Assembly: GCA_028736075.1 (NCBI GenBank)
Contig: CP117875.1
Location: 1,178,001-1,242,000 of the forward strand
Length of the DNA: 64,000 bases
Origin: Chryseobacterium sp. KACC 21268
GTDB taxonomy: Bacteria; Bacteroidota; Bacteroidia; Flavobacteriales; Weeksellaceae
Reading direction: 5' to 3'
The position numbers and the translations under genes are program-made. Under the pieces are notes generated by a model. That model made no database searches. It was given only the letters and a program-made list of their open reading frames with translations, and had not been told where the DNA came from. Positions 26,471 to 35,219 of the stretch are shown piece by piece; position 1 is the stretch's first letter; every line of letters starts with the position of its first letter.

Positions 26471-28027
26471 ATGAAGAAAGAACTGATAATTTCCAATGAG
26501 GAAGACGCTTCAAAGATCGCATTGTTGGAAGATGGACGCCTTTTTGAACTTCACGAGCAGAAAACCAAATCCGATTTCGTAGTTGGTGACCTATTTTTAG
26601 GGAAAATAAAAAAACTTGCCCCAAACCTCAATGCCGCCTTCGTGAGCATTGGGACAGACAAAGATGCGTTTCTGCATTACCAAGATCTGGGACCTCAATT
26701 TCTATCCTACCAGAAATTCCTGAAAAACACGATTTCCAAAAAACAACAAACGCCAAGTCTCAAAAATGCTGAGCACGCCAAAGACATCGACAAGATGGGA
26801 ACGGTGGACAAAGTGTTGGCTGCAGGCGATGTTGTACTACTTCAGATCACCAAAGAACCAATTTCAACAAAAGGACCGCGTATCTCTACACAGATCTCGC
26901 TTACGGGAAGATTTTTGGTCTTGATTCCTTTTGATAATAAAATTTCGATCTCCAAAAAAGTGAGCGACGGCGCTGAAAAAGAACGTCTTAAAACTTTGAT
27001 CGAAAGCATTCGTCCAGAAGGTTTTGGTGTCATCATCAGAACAGTGGCTGAAGGGAAGAAAGTGGCTGAACTTCATAACGATATGAATCAGCTGGTGAAA
27101 AAGTGGGAAACGACTTTCAAGAATATCCAGAAAAATAAAGTTCCTAGTAAGATTTTAAGTGAAGAGGACAAAGCATCTTCGATTCTGAGAGACAACTTCA
27201 ACCAGGATTTCGTAAGCATCATTTGTGATGACGAAAAAATGGTGGAGGATATGAAAGCTTACATCGAGGTCATTGCTCCCGAACGTAAGAATATCGTTCA
27301 GTTCTACGATTCTCATATTCCGCTTTTGGAATATTACAATGTTGAAAAACAGTTGAAACAGAGTTTCGGAAAACACGTGAATATTCCTGCGTCAAAAGGT
27401 GCTTATCTCGTGATTGAGCACACAGAAGCCCTTCACGTGGTGGATGTGAATTCTGGAAACAATATTTCATCCTCATCAACCAACAAAATGCACGCTTTGA
27501 CAGTCAATAAAATGGCGGCCACAGAGATTGCTAGACAACTTCGTCTTCGCGATATGGGCGGAATCATCGTCGTGGATTTCATAGATATGGTGGATGCGGA
27601 ACACAGAAAAGAATTGTACGAACATTTCCGAGACGAGATGAAGCGTGACAAGGCAAGACATAAGATTTTACCACCTTCCAAGTTTGGTCTGATCCAGATG
27701 ACAAGACAGCGTGTCCGCGCAGAAAAAAGCATCGAGACCAACGAAGAAAATCCGAACAAGGACGGCGAGATCATCGCCCCGATCGTGATCATCGAAAAGA
27801 TGGAAGATTCCATCAGAACCATAATGGCCACAGAGAAAGGAAAACTTTTCCTCCACGTGCATCCGTTTGTAGAAGCTTATCTGACCAAAGGTCTGGCGAG
27901 CATCCAAAACAAATGGTTCATCAAATACAAAAAATGGGTAACTATCATTCCTAGAGATTCTTTCAAGATGTTGGAGTTCCATCTCTACAACGCTCAGAAA
28001 AAGGAATTGATCAGCTTTTCCAATTAA
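26471..28027 (+). CDS. rng: Ribonuclease G (RNase E/G family)
   Basis: A 518-residue RNase E/G endoribonuclease. An S1 domain lies near the N-terminus (VGDLFLGKIKKLAPNLNAAF, with GTDKDAFLH), interrupted by a linker of about 40 residues. The catalytic core has VVDVNSGNN and GGIIVVDFIDM, which hold the two metal-binding aspartates. The C-terminal segment lacks the long degradosome scaffold of RNase E, which points to RNase G. Likely roles are 16S rRNA 5' maturation and mRNA decay. Confidence 0.94.
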   Translation: MKKELIISNEEDASKIALLEDGRLFELHEQKTKSDFVVGDLFLGKIKKLAPNLNAAFVSIGTDKDAFLHYQDLGPQFLSYQKFLKNTISKKQQTPSLKNAEHAKDIDKMGTVDKVLAAGDVVLLQITKEPISTKGPRISTQISLTGRFLVLIPFDNKISISKKVSDGAEKERLKTLIESIRPEGFGVIIRTVAEGKKVAELHNDMNQLVKKWETTFKNIQKNKVPSKILSEEDKASSILRDNFNQDFVSIICDDEKMVEDMKAYIEVIAPERKNIVQFYDSHIPLLEYYNVEKQLKQSFGKHVNIPASKGAYLVIEHTEALHVVDVNSGNNISSSSTNKMHALTVNKMAATEIARQLRLRDMGGIIVVDFIDMVDAEHRKELYEHFRDEMKRDKARHKILPPSKFGLIQMTRQRVRAEKSIETNEENPNKDGEIIAPIVIIEKMEDSIRTIMATEKGKLFLHVHPFVEAYLTKGLASIQNKWFIKYKKWVTIIPRDSFKMLEFHLYNAQKKELISFSN

Positions 28028-28037
28028 TAAAAATTAT

Positions 28038-28068
28038 AAACTTTGTCGGCAGCGGCAAAGTTTTTTTA
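28038..28068 (+). terminator. Intrinsic terminator of rng
   Basis: The stem AAACTTTG with CAAAGTTT has a 10-nt loop and is followed by a T run. It touches the stop codon of the convergent DUF3857 gene. Confidence 0.8.
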
Positions 28069-29895
28069 TTTTATTTTCAAAACTGCGATTTTAGAAATAG
28101 TATTTGAAAATTTATTTGTAAAATCAATATAAGCGCTAATTTCTTTCGGCTGAAAAATAATTTGGTTGATAAGAAGAGACCAAGTGATAAATGCCTCGTT
28201 ATTTTCTTTGTATTCGACAGTTTGAGTATATTGTAATCTACCTTCAAATGCTGAAATAGTTTCTTGGAAATTATCAGTATCTAATTTGTAGCCATCCGGA
28301 ATTTTAATTTTGAGCTGAATTGTTTTTAAATAGGGAAAATCCAATTCTATTGGATAGTCGCGGTCTTTATCTACTTTCAACTCTTTAATTTTCTCTGTAA
28401 AAGGATTTTCGATTAGGACGAAAGATGAATTCGGATTGTCCAAAATCAAATTCTTATAACTGACAGTCCAATCATTAACTTCTTTAATCTTAGGGTCGGA
28501 GTTTTTTATAATTGGGGCATTAATAACAAATTGTTTTTCATAAGACTCTGCTTGAAAGTAACCTTTAAACTGATCTCTGATATTTAGCTTCAAAGAATTG
28601 TTTATTATTTCTAATTCCTGTTGAGAGATATATTCTGAAAGGTTTGGAGAGACAACTATAAAATTGTCTTCGCCCGAATTTAAATCCAAAACGATATAAT
28701 TAAAGTAATTAGTAGAAAGATATTTGATTTCTTTAGTTGTGGAAGTTGCTGCATCTATCATTACCCTTTCGTCATTGTCTATGGTTACTATATTGACTAA
28801 TGTTTGCAGTTTTGAAAAAATAGGATATCCTATGATGATTTTCCCATTGCTTCTCAAACTATTTATAACTAATTGTGATTGAATATTTTTTTCTTTCAAA
28901 ATACCTTGTAAAAATATATTGAAATCTGCTGCATTACCAGTCTTTAGTTTAATAAAATTTTCTTTCAGATTATTTGTGTTTGCAGCAAGATAATTATCCC
29001 ATTTATAATTATTCCGAAGATATTGGACGCAGTTTTTCAAGGTCTCCAACTTATTTTCTCCTGACTCTATTTTGGAAGCTATCTCCTGAAAATCGACTTT
29101 CTTGATGCTGTTTTTTATATCCCGGTTAATAAGTTTTTTGAACCCCTTCCAAGTCTTCTGTTTGTAGTAATCGTCATCATATCCATATCTGTTCATCATT
29201 TGGAACATAATGTATTCTATGTATTCATAGAGATTGTAGACGTGATTGAATTTGCTATAGCTCGGAACATTTCTGAGTTCCCATTCCTTCTTTGATTTTT
29301 GATTTGCGTATTTCTCGGTTAATCTCCTTCCTTTTAATATCAATTTATAGTTGGGATCTGAAACAGATCTTACTTTAAAAGATGATGAGATAGTTGGTAT
29401 AGTATTTTGAAAATCCCAGGGATAAGCGTATAAAATAAATGGTCTTTTCATTTGAACTAGATATTCTATGACAGAACCTACTTTTACATTGGGGAATGCA
29501 ACTGCTACCTCGGTGATTCCGTTATCTGTTTTGTTGATAATAATATCTTTTTTCTCAATAATGCTTTCAGAAATTTCGCCGTCAAAATTAAGAGTATGAG
29601 CCTTCTCAACAGTCACATTGTCAAATCTGGAACTGCTGTTGTAGCTCCATTTTCTATCCACAAACGAATAACCATTTTCCGATAAAATCTTAATCTTTCT
29701 GTACAGTAGTAAAGTATAGCCGTCATTTGTAAAAACAAGCTCACCTCTTTCTTTTAAAATTACAGCATCGGCGCTTTGTTCAAAAGGAACAATTTTCAAA
29801 TCAATCTCTTCCTGAGAGAGTTTTCCCCATTCAAAATCCTGCGAGAAAAACAATGTAAAATTGAAAATCAATAGTAGACTTAAGGCGGATTTCAT
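28066..29895 (-). CDS. DUF3857 / transglutaminase-like exported protein
   Basis: A 609-residue exported protein with a signal peptide (about 18 residues, LFFSQ). A DUF3857-type beta-rich domain covers about residues 40-230 (SENGYSFVDRKWSYNSSS and VGSVIEYLVQMKRPF). A transglutaminase-like segment follows, but the usual Cys of the catalytic triad is not evident near KTGNAADFN. A C-terminal beta domain follows. Function unknown; the family is common in Bacteroidota envelopes. Confidence 0.8.
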   Translation of the reverse strand: MKSALSLLLIFNFTLFFSQDFEWGKLSQEEIDLKIVPFEQSADAVILKERGELVFTNDGYTLLLYRKIKILSENGYSFVDRKWSYNSSSRFDNVTVEKAHTLNFDGEISESIIEKKDIIINKTDNGITEVAVAFPNVKVGSVIEYLVQMKRPFILYAYPWDFQNTIPTISSSFKVRSVSDPNYKLILKGRRLTEKYANQKSKKEWELRNVPSYSKFNHVYNLYEYIEYIMFQMMNRYGYDDDYYKQKTWKGFKKLINRDIKNSIKKVDFQEIASKIESGENKLETLKNCVQYLRNNYKWDNYLAANTNNLKENFIKLKTGNAADFNIFLQGILKEKNIQSQLVINSLRSNGKIIIGYPIFSKLQTLVNIVTIDNDERVMIDAATSTTKEIKYLSTNYFNYIVLDLNSGEDNFIVVSPNLSEYISQQELEIINNSLKLNIRDQFKGYFQAESYEKQFVINAPIIKNSDPKIKEVNDWTVSYKNLILDNPNSSFVLIENPFTEKIKELKVDKDRDYPIELDFPYLKTIQLKIKIPDGYKLDTDNFQETISAFEGRLQYTQTVEYKENNEAFITWSLLINQIIFQPKEISAYIDFTNKFSNTISKIAVLKIK

Positions 29896-29915
29896 TCTGG
29901 GAGATTAGTTTTACT

Positions 29916-29923
29916 CAAATATA
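29916..29923 (-). promoter_or_regulatory. Probable -7 element for the DUF3857 gene
   Basis: The minus strand reads TATATTTG, matching TAnnTTTG, 20 bp upstream of the start codon. Confidence 0.5.
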
Positions 29924-30000
29924 AAAAAATAAAAATTCCCTTTAACTAATATTTAACGCCCATCATCTGTTATTTACATATTATTGTGATATTTTGGTCA

Positions 30001-30008
30001 TAATTTTG
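30001..30008 (+). promoter_or_regulatory. Probable -7 element for porX
   Basis: TAATTTTG matches TAnnTTTG and ends 25 bp before the porX ATG. A weak TTGTG lies near the -33 position. Confidence 0.5.
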
Positions 30009-30033
30009 ATGCTTTAAAACTAAATAAAAATAT

Positions 30034-31578
30034 ATGTCAGGAAAAATTTTATGGATCGATGATGAAGTAGACCTTCTCAAACCTCATATTGTCTTTTTGG
30101 AAAACAAAGGTTACACGGTAACGCCCGTGAACAACGTGAATGAGGCTTTGGAATTGATAGAAAAACAAAAATTTGTGCTGACACTTCTGGACGAAAATAT
30201 GCCTGGGATCTCTGGTCTGGAAGCGATTCCAATGATCAAAGAAAAAGATAACGCGATCAAGATCGTGATGGTCACCAAAAGTGAGGAAGAACACATTATG
30301 GAACAAGCAATCGGGTCACAAATCGAGGATTATATCTTGAAACCTGTAAATCCAAATCAGGTCCTTTTATCACTCAAAAAAATCCTTCAAAGTGAATCTC
30401 TTGTTGAGCAAAAAACAATCGTTGATTATCAGCAGGAATTCAGAAATCTGAGTATGGAATTGTCTTATTTGAGAACTTATCAAGATTGGGCGGAATATTA
30501 TAAAAAGATTCTGAATTGGGAAGTAAAATTCGATAAAGTCTCCGATAACGAGTTCGCCGATCTGCTTCAAAATCAAAAAGAAGAAGCGAACATCCAATTC
30601 TCGAAATTCATAGAAAATAACTACGAAGACTGGCTTCACGGCAACGATAAACCTATGATGAGCCACACGCTTTTCAAAGACAAAGTGAAACCAGAGGTAG
30701 AGAACGACAAAGTCCTTCTTTTGATGGTCGACAACTTGAGATACGACCAGTGGAAAGTGATAGAACCATTATTTACCAAGTTCTACAACAAAACTTCCGA
30801 AGATTATTATTTCAGCATTTTGCCAACGGCGACGCAATATGCGCGTAACTCATTCTTCGCAGGATTGATGCCATCAGAAATCGAGAAAAGATTTCCTAAT
30901 AATTGGTTCAATGACAACGAAGAAGGCAACAAAAACGAATTCGAAAGAGACTTCCTGGAAGACCAAATGAAACGTTTGGGACTATCCAGCAAATCGATGA
31001 AATATCTGAAAATCCTAAACTCAGACTTCGAAAAAAAGATTTTAGAGGATTTCAATCAGCACAAGAACAATGACCTGTTAGTGATTGTTTACAACTTCAT
31101 CGATATTTTGTCCCACGCAAAAACCGATAATAATATTGTAAATCAATTAATTAGAGACGATAAAACCTTCAGGTCGCTCACCTACAACTGGTTCGAGAAC
31201 TCGTCATTGCTGAAAATCATCAAGTTGGCCGCAGAAAGTGGATTCAAATTGGTGATCACGACCGATCACGGCACAATTTATGTTAAAAAACCTAGTAAGG
31301 TAGTTGGCGACAGAGAAACCTCCACCAACATCCGATACAAGACCGGACGAAGTTTGACCTACGAGGACAAAGACGTTTGGGCGGTGAACGACCCAGGGAA
31401 ACTCTTTCTACCAAAGGGAAATCTAAGTTCAAAATATATATTTGCGAAGAATAATATATTCCTAGCATACCCAAAAAACTATAATCACTTTGTGAATTAT
31501 TACAAAGAAACTTATCAGCACGGTGGGATTTCCCTCGAGGAGGTCATCATCCCGATAAGCATATTAGAACCCAAATAG
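30034..31578 (+). CDS. porX: PorX, response regulator of type IX secretion with PglZ domain
   Basis: A 514-residue protein with a CheY-like receiver at residues 1-120: acidic pocket IDDE at 8-11, phospho-acceptor Asp at about 53 in LLDENMPG, and the switch Lys in ILKP. A helical linker (about 130-200) follows. A C-terminal PglZ/alkaline-phosphatase-type domain has LLMVDNLRYDQW and ITTDHGT as metal ligands. PorX proteins with this order control T9SS genes with the kinase PorY and a SigP-type sigma factor, and PorX of Porphyromonas cleaves oligoribonucleotides. No PorY or T9SS gene is in the window. Confidence 0.93.
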   Translation: MSGKILWIDDEVDLLKPHIVFLENKGYTVTPVNNVNEALELIEKQKFVLTLLDENMPGISGLEAIPMIKEKDNAIKIVMVTKSEEEHIMEQAIGSQIEDYILKPVNPNQVLLSLKKILQSESLVEQKTIVDYQQEFRNLSMELSYLRTYQDWAEYYKKILNWEVKFDKVSDNEFADLLQNQKEEANIQFSKFIENNYEDWLHGNDKPMMSHTLFKDKVKPEVENDKVLLLMVDNLRYDQWKVIEPLFTKFYNKTSEDYYFSILPTATQYARNSFFAGLMPSEIEKRFPNNWFNDNEEGNKNEFERDFLEDQMKRLGLSSKSMKYLKILNSDFEKKILEDFNQHKNNDLLVIVYNFIDILSHAKTDNNIVNQLIRDDKTFRSLTYNWFENSSLLKIIKLAAESGFKLVITTDHGTIYVKKPSKVVGDRETSTNIRYKTGRSLTYEDKDVWAVNDPGKLFLPKGNLSSKYIFAKNNIFLAYPKNYNHFVNYYKETYQHGGISLEEVIIPISILEPK

Positions 31579-31612
31579 TTTTTTCATAGTTTATTTGATT
31601 TGGGTTTACCGG

Positions 31613-31651
31613 GGCGGAAGAAGCGAATGCTTTTTCCGCCTTTTTCTTTTT
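31613..31651 (+). terminator. Intrinsic terminator of porX
   Basis: The stem GGCGGAA...GCTT with the matching half ending in TTCCGCC at 31640 has the loop GAAT and is followed by an 11-nt T-rich run. Confidence 0.85.
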
Positions 31652-31652
31652 A

Positions 31653-31786
31653 GGAGCAAGACGATTGGTACTTCTTTTCACGATTCCAACCCGCTATCCA
31701 CTATATCTTTTTTGCTTTCACAACATTTGTCATCCAAACAAGATTTCCCCAAAAAGCAAAAAAGGATGCCGTTCCTATCGGGGCTA
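31653..31786 (-). repeat. Dispersed intergenic element, copy B
   Basis: On the minus strand it starts ATAGCCCCGATAGGAACGG, passes through GCAAAAAAG blocks that can pair with an inverse copy, includes GTGGATAGCGGG and ends GCTCC. The order of blocks is that of copies A and C, with a longer and different middle. It fills most of the 340-bp gap between porX and the next gene. Confidence 0.65.
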
Positions 31787-31916
31787 TGTTGAGGTTTGGT
31801 ATTTCTTTTGACGATTCCATTCAGAATTCCGAACTTTGGTTTTCAGCGAAACTCATTTCCCGGTAATCAACAAAATTTATTCTGAATCACCCAATCTTAA
31901 AAGCAAAATTGAAATT

Positions 31917-32420
31917 ATGAAAGACATCGACGCATTACTACAAGAACACCATCTTGACAGGCAGGAAATAGAAGAGTTGCTACAACAAAATGAAAAGATG
32001 AATGCAATCAAATTAGTATTTGATAAAACTGGAATAGGTCTGAAAAATTCCAAAGACCTCGTAGAAGCTGTCCAGCGGAAAGAAACACACTTCACGGAAG
32101 ATAATTCCTCAAGTAACAGCAATGTCTCGGTTAAGACGTTCAACAAAAATGGACAACTTACCGTCAAATTGAAGTTGAACAATCAACCGGAAAAAGTGGT
32201 TTTCCCTTCCGACCCAGATTGGGCTGAGGTCAAAAGAGTGATGGGAGACAAACCCGAACTTCTGGCTTACGAAAAAGAATATCTGGAAAACCCGACCAAA
32301 TTTCAAAGTCAAAAAAATACACTTTTCATAGAAGATGAAGGTTCAAGAAAATGGAAAGTCGTACTTTTGGCAGCTGTTTTCACAATCGTTATTATTTATC
32401 TCATTTATTCTAATTCATAA
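31917..32420 (+). CDS. Membrane-anchored protein with L7/L12-like segment
   Basis: A 167-residue protein from the ATG at 31917 (MKDIDALLQEHHLDRQ). A longer reading would begin inside the upstream repeat. Residues about 22-50 read MNAIKLVFDKTGIGLKNSKD then LVEAV, very close to the C-terminal helix-turn of ribosomal protein L7/L12. A linker and a beta-like segment follow. The C-terminus is a single transmembrane helix (VVLLAAVFTIVIIYLIY), so it looks tail-anchored. Function unknown. It lies 3 bp before xth. Confidence 0.75.
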   Translation: MKDIDALLQEHHLDRQEIEELLQQNEKMNAIKLVFDKTGIGLKNSKDLVEAVQRKETHFTEDNSSSNSNVSVKTFNKNGQLTVKLKLNNQPEKVVFPSDPDWAEVKRVMGDKPELLAYEKEYLENPTKFQSQKNTLFIEDEGSRKWKVVLLAAVFTIVIIYLIYSNS

Positions 32421-32423
32421 ACA

Positions 32424-33188
32424 ATGAAAATCATTTCCTACAACGTCAACGGAATTCGGGCTGCTTTTACAAAAGATTTCCTCGGCTGGCTTAATGTCGC
32501 TAGTCCGGACGTCATCTGCATTCAGGAAAGCAAGGCAGGAAATGACCAAATTGATATCGAAAGTCTGGAAAAAGCAGGCTATCACAGTTACTGGCATTCT
32601 GCGGTGAAGAAAGGTTACAGCGGCGTAGGAATCGCTTCCAAGGTAAAACCAAACCACGTAGAATCCGGTTGCGGCATTGAAAGTTATGACAACGAAGGCA
32701 GGATTATCCGGGCAGATTTTGACGGCTTTTCGGTGATTTCTGTTTACGTTCCGTCCGCTTCAAACATCGAGAGATTGGAATTCAAGATGCAGTTTTGCTT
32801 TGACTTTTTAGAATACATCAAAGAACTCAGAAAAACCATCCCGAATCTCATCATCAGTGGCGATTTCAACATCTGTCATCAGACGATTGATATTCACAAT
32901 CCAATTGGTTTAGCAAATACTTCCGGATTTCTCCCGATGGAACGCGAATGGATGACCAAGTTTATGAATGAAAATAGTTTGACAGACAGTTTCCGGCATT
33001 TCAATGACCAGCCGGACCAATATTCCTGGTGGAGTTACAGAGCTGGTTCCAGAGCAAGGAACAAAGGTTGGCGTTTGGATTACAACTTCGTCTCCGAACC
33101 TTTGAAAGAAAAAATGACCAGAGCGGTGATCCTCCCAGAGGTCAAACATTCCGATCATTGTCCTGTGATGGTGGAACTATCAATATAA
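32424..33188 (+). CDS. xth: Exodeoxyribonuclease III
   Basis: A 254-residue AP endonuclease/exonuclease of the EEP superfamily. It opens MKIISYNVNGIRAAFTKDF. Catalytic segments are CIQESKAG (metal-binding Glu), ISGDFNICH (Asp, Asn), DYNFVSEPL and KHSDHCPV (Asp-His). It starts 3 bp after the upstream gene, so the two are cotranscribed. Confidence 0.95.
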   Translation: MKIISYNVNGIRAAFTKDFLGWLNVASPDVICIQESKAGNDQIDIESLEKAGYHSYWHSAVKKGYSGVGIASKVKPNHVESGCGIESYDNEGRIIRADFDGFSVISVYVPSASNIERLEFKMQFCFDFLEYIKELRKTIPNLIISGDFNICHQTIDIHNPIGLANTSGFLPMEREWMTKFMNENSLTDSFRHFNDQPDQYSWWSYRAGSRARNKGWRLDYNFVSEPLKEKMTRAVILPEVKHSDHCPVMVELSI

Positions 33189-33262
33189 ATGATAAGCGAT
33201 GAATGATAATTGATTTCATTCAGCCGCAATTTTATCATTCATCATTTATCAATCATCAATTA
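33188..33262. repeat. AT-rich dyad repeat of GATGAATGAT type, second copy
   Basis: Contains GATAAGCGATGAATGATAAT and a near-inverse ATCATTCATCATTTATCAAT. It resembles the element at 20190-20255 and fills the gap between xth and the TRIC gene. Confidence 0.6.
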
Positions 33263-33271
33263 TAAAAATCC

Positions 33272-33904
33272 GTGCACGAGCAATTCAATCTTATCATAGA
33301 AATCTTAGGAACCATTTCTTTCTCGATGTCGGGCAGTTTTGCCGCGATGCAGAAACGCTTGGATCCTTTTGGTGTTTTGATCATTGCCTTTGTGACGTCT
33401 GTTGGTGGTGGAACTGTGAGAGATCTGCTGCTGGATGTTCCTGTTTTTTGGATGACCGACCTTTTGACGTTTGTATTGATCCTGACGACTTGTGTGTTCA
33501 CGATGATCTTCAAATCAATTGAGAAGAATTTCAAGGTGACGCTGTTTATCTTCGATAGTTTTGGGTTGGGATTGTTTACGATCATTGGGATCCAAAAAGG
33601 ATTGAGTTTAGGTTTTCATCCTTTGATCTGTCTGACATTGGGAACCATCACGGGTTGTTTCGGTGGGATCATCCGTGATATTTTGTTGAACAGAATTCCA
33701 TTGATCTTTCGAAAGGAGATATACGCCACGGCTTGTATCGTAGGTGGAGGAACATTTTTACTGTTGTCGAAATATTCGATCTTGTCTTATACGCTCGTTC
33801 AGATCTTTACGATTCTTCTGATTGTTTCTATCAGGACCTTGGCTGTGAAATATCATTGGAGAATTCCGAAATTCTATGGCTACGAAAGTAATCAGGAAAT
33901 GTAA
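33272..33904 (+). CDS. TRIC cation channel family protein (YicG/UPF0126)
   Basis: A 210-residue protein with about seven hydrophobic helices, starting at a GTG codon at 33272 (MHEQFNLIIEILGTI). Two related halves carry the pore signatures FVTSVGGGTVRDLLL and GCFGGIIRDILLNRIP. TRIC proteins form trimeric potassium-permeable channels. The stop codon is immediately followed by intergenic element copy C. Confidence 0.9.
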   Translation: MHEQFNLIIEILGTISFSMSGSFAAMQKRLDPFGVLIIAFVTSVGGGTVRDLLLDVPVFWMTDLLTFVLILTTCVFTMIFKSIEKNFKVTLFIFDSFGLGLFTIIGIQKGLSLGFHPLICLTLGTITGCFGGIIRDILLNRIPLIFRKEIYATACIVGGGTFLLLSKYSILSYTLVQIFTILLIVSIRTLAVKYHWRIPKFYGYESNQEM

Positions 33905-33915
33905 ACACTCGAATC

Positions 33916-34015
33916 ATAGCCCTGATTGCAGTGGAAATCCCACAGCAGGCCCTTCGACAGGCTCAGGACAGGCTGGCTTGCGAGGAATTGCAACGGAAAG
34001 CAGGTTCCCGGCTCC
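33916..34015 (+). repeat. Dispersed intergenic element, copy C, with nested insert
   Basis: The same two halves as copy A (33916-33950 and 33980-34015) on the opposite strand. Between them is a different loop that contains CCTTCGACAGGCTCAGGACA, a motif that looks like a repeat of its own. Confidence 0.75.
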
Positions 34016-34022
34016 TAAAAAT

Positions 34023-34055
34023 AAAAAAAGGATTGAAATAGTTTCAACCCTTTTG
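34023..34055 (-). terminator. Intrinsic terminator of the gene at 34065
   Basis: The minus strand reads AAAAGGGTTGAAA, loop, TTTCAATCCTTTT with one G-U pair, then T-rich sequence. It lies 10 bp past the stop codon. Confidence 0.75.
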
Positions 34056-34064
34056 ATCTGTTAT

Positions 34065-34628
34065 TTAGAATTTTCCTCTTTGTCTCATATGAGGATTGTG
34101 CATATGCTTCTGCATCGTTGGCATTTTCATTTGGTCTTTGATCATTTTGATCTGATCGGTCATCATACCTGCAGAATCTAATTGTTTTGCTTCTTCCAGT
34201 AATTTTTGAGCTTCAGATTTTCTGCCTTTTGCAAGAGCTGATGCGGCAAGGTTGAGTTTTGCCATTGCGCGGTCGTGCTTCATATTCAGGCCGTAATCCA
34301 GCGCTTTTTTCATCAATCCTTCTGTTTTTTGAGGATTGTCCTGAGCGGTTGTCAAAGCCTGCAGATAGTGGAAATAACCGTATTGGCTTTTGTGAAGCTG
34401 AGATTGGTAATTGGTGATATTGGATAAAAATTTTGAAGCTTTTTCCATATTCTGTTTTCTGAGTTGCCAAAATGCCAAAAGAATATTTTCGTTTTTGAAG
34501 AAAAGCGCAATTGGAATCGCAGATAGAATCACCAAAACGATGCCCCAGCCAAAGTTTCGGTTGAACATCAAATAAACGCCCAAAGCGATAATGACTGCAG
34601 CAACTACAAATTTTATGTATTTGTTCAT
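34065..34628 (-). CDS. Hypothetical membrane protein with TPR-like helices
   Basis: A 187-residue protein. Two transmembrane helices lie within residues 5-45 (VVAAVIIALGVYLMF and GIVLVILSAIPIALFF). About residues 55-160 form paired helices resembling tetratricopeptide repeats (ALTTAQDNPQKTEGLMKKAL and LAASALAKGRKSEAQKLLEE). The tail is rich in Met and His (MPTMQKHMHNPHMRQR), which could bind metal, but this is speculation. Monocistronic. Confidence 0.7.
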   Translation of the reverse strand: MNKYIKFVVAAVIIALGVYLMFNRNFGWGIVLVILSAIPIALFFKNENILLAFWQLRKQNMEKASKFLSNITNYQSQLHKSQYGYFHYLQALTTAQDNPQKTEGLMKKALDYGLNMKHDRAMAKLNLAASALAKGRKSEAQKLLEEAKQLDSAGMMTDQIKMIKDQMKMPTMQKHMHNPHMRQRGKF

Positions 34629-34781
34629 GTTTAAATTTTAGGTTGCAAAGATAATAATTAACGATTGAAATTCCGAATGGGAACTTTATTGATTTCGATT
34701 TTAAATTATTGCAATATATTATTTGATATTCGGATTATAATATTAACTTTAATTGTTGATAATTGATTGATTATCAAGTTT

Positions 34782-34789
34782 TAATTTTG
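34782..34789 (+). promoter_or_regulatory. Probable -7 element for the gene at 34813
   Basis: TAATTTTG matches TAnnTTTG and ends 23 bp before the ATG. TTG triplets occur 16 and 23 bp upstream. Confidence 0.5.
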
Positions 34790-34812
34790 TTTAATCTTAA
34801 ATAACTAAAGTT

Positions 34813-35217
34813 ATGAAAACAATTACAAATTCATTAATCGCTGGCTTATTTCTGTCAAGTCTATTTTGTTTTTCTCAACAAACTACAAATCCGCTAGCCA
34901 ATACGCAGTGGAAAGGTATTGCTAATGTTCCGACACCAGCTGAGGTTGTTTTTAGGTTTAATACAGATGATCTTGATCTTCTTTACCAAGGAAACGTCAT
35001 TGAGAAAATGAAATATTCTTTCACAGACCAAGGCACCTTGAAATTGGTGAAGATTGAAGGCAATTCTCCTTGCGACTCTAAGGATGAAGGTTTGTACAAA
35101 TATCAAATTGCCAATGATACGCTCACTTTTATAATTATGAATGACAATTGCGGAGAAAGGCAAGCAGCTTTTGATGGCAATGGTTACAAAAAAGTAGTTG
35201 CAGGAATGGCTGAGTAG
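34813..35217 (+). CDS. Hypothetical secreted protein
   Basis: A 134-residue protein with a clear signal peptide (about 21 residues, SSLFCFSQ). The mature part is beta-rich: NTQWKGIANVPTPAEVVFRF, then KYSFTDQGTLKLVK and YKYQIANDTLTFIIMNDNCG. This suggests a small lipocalin-like barrel. Two cysteines (PCDS and DNCG) could form a disulfide. No assigned function. It converges on uvrC with 2 bp between stop codons. Confidence 0.65.
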   Translation: MKTITNSLIAGLFLSSLFCFSQQTTNPLANTQWKGIANVPTPAEVVFRFNTDDLDLLYQGNVIEKMKYSFTDQGTLKLVKIEGNSPCDSKDEGLYKYQIANDTLTFIIMNDNCGERQAAFDGNGYKKVVAGMAE

Positions 35218-35219
35218 GT

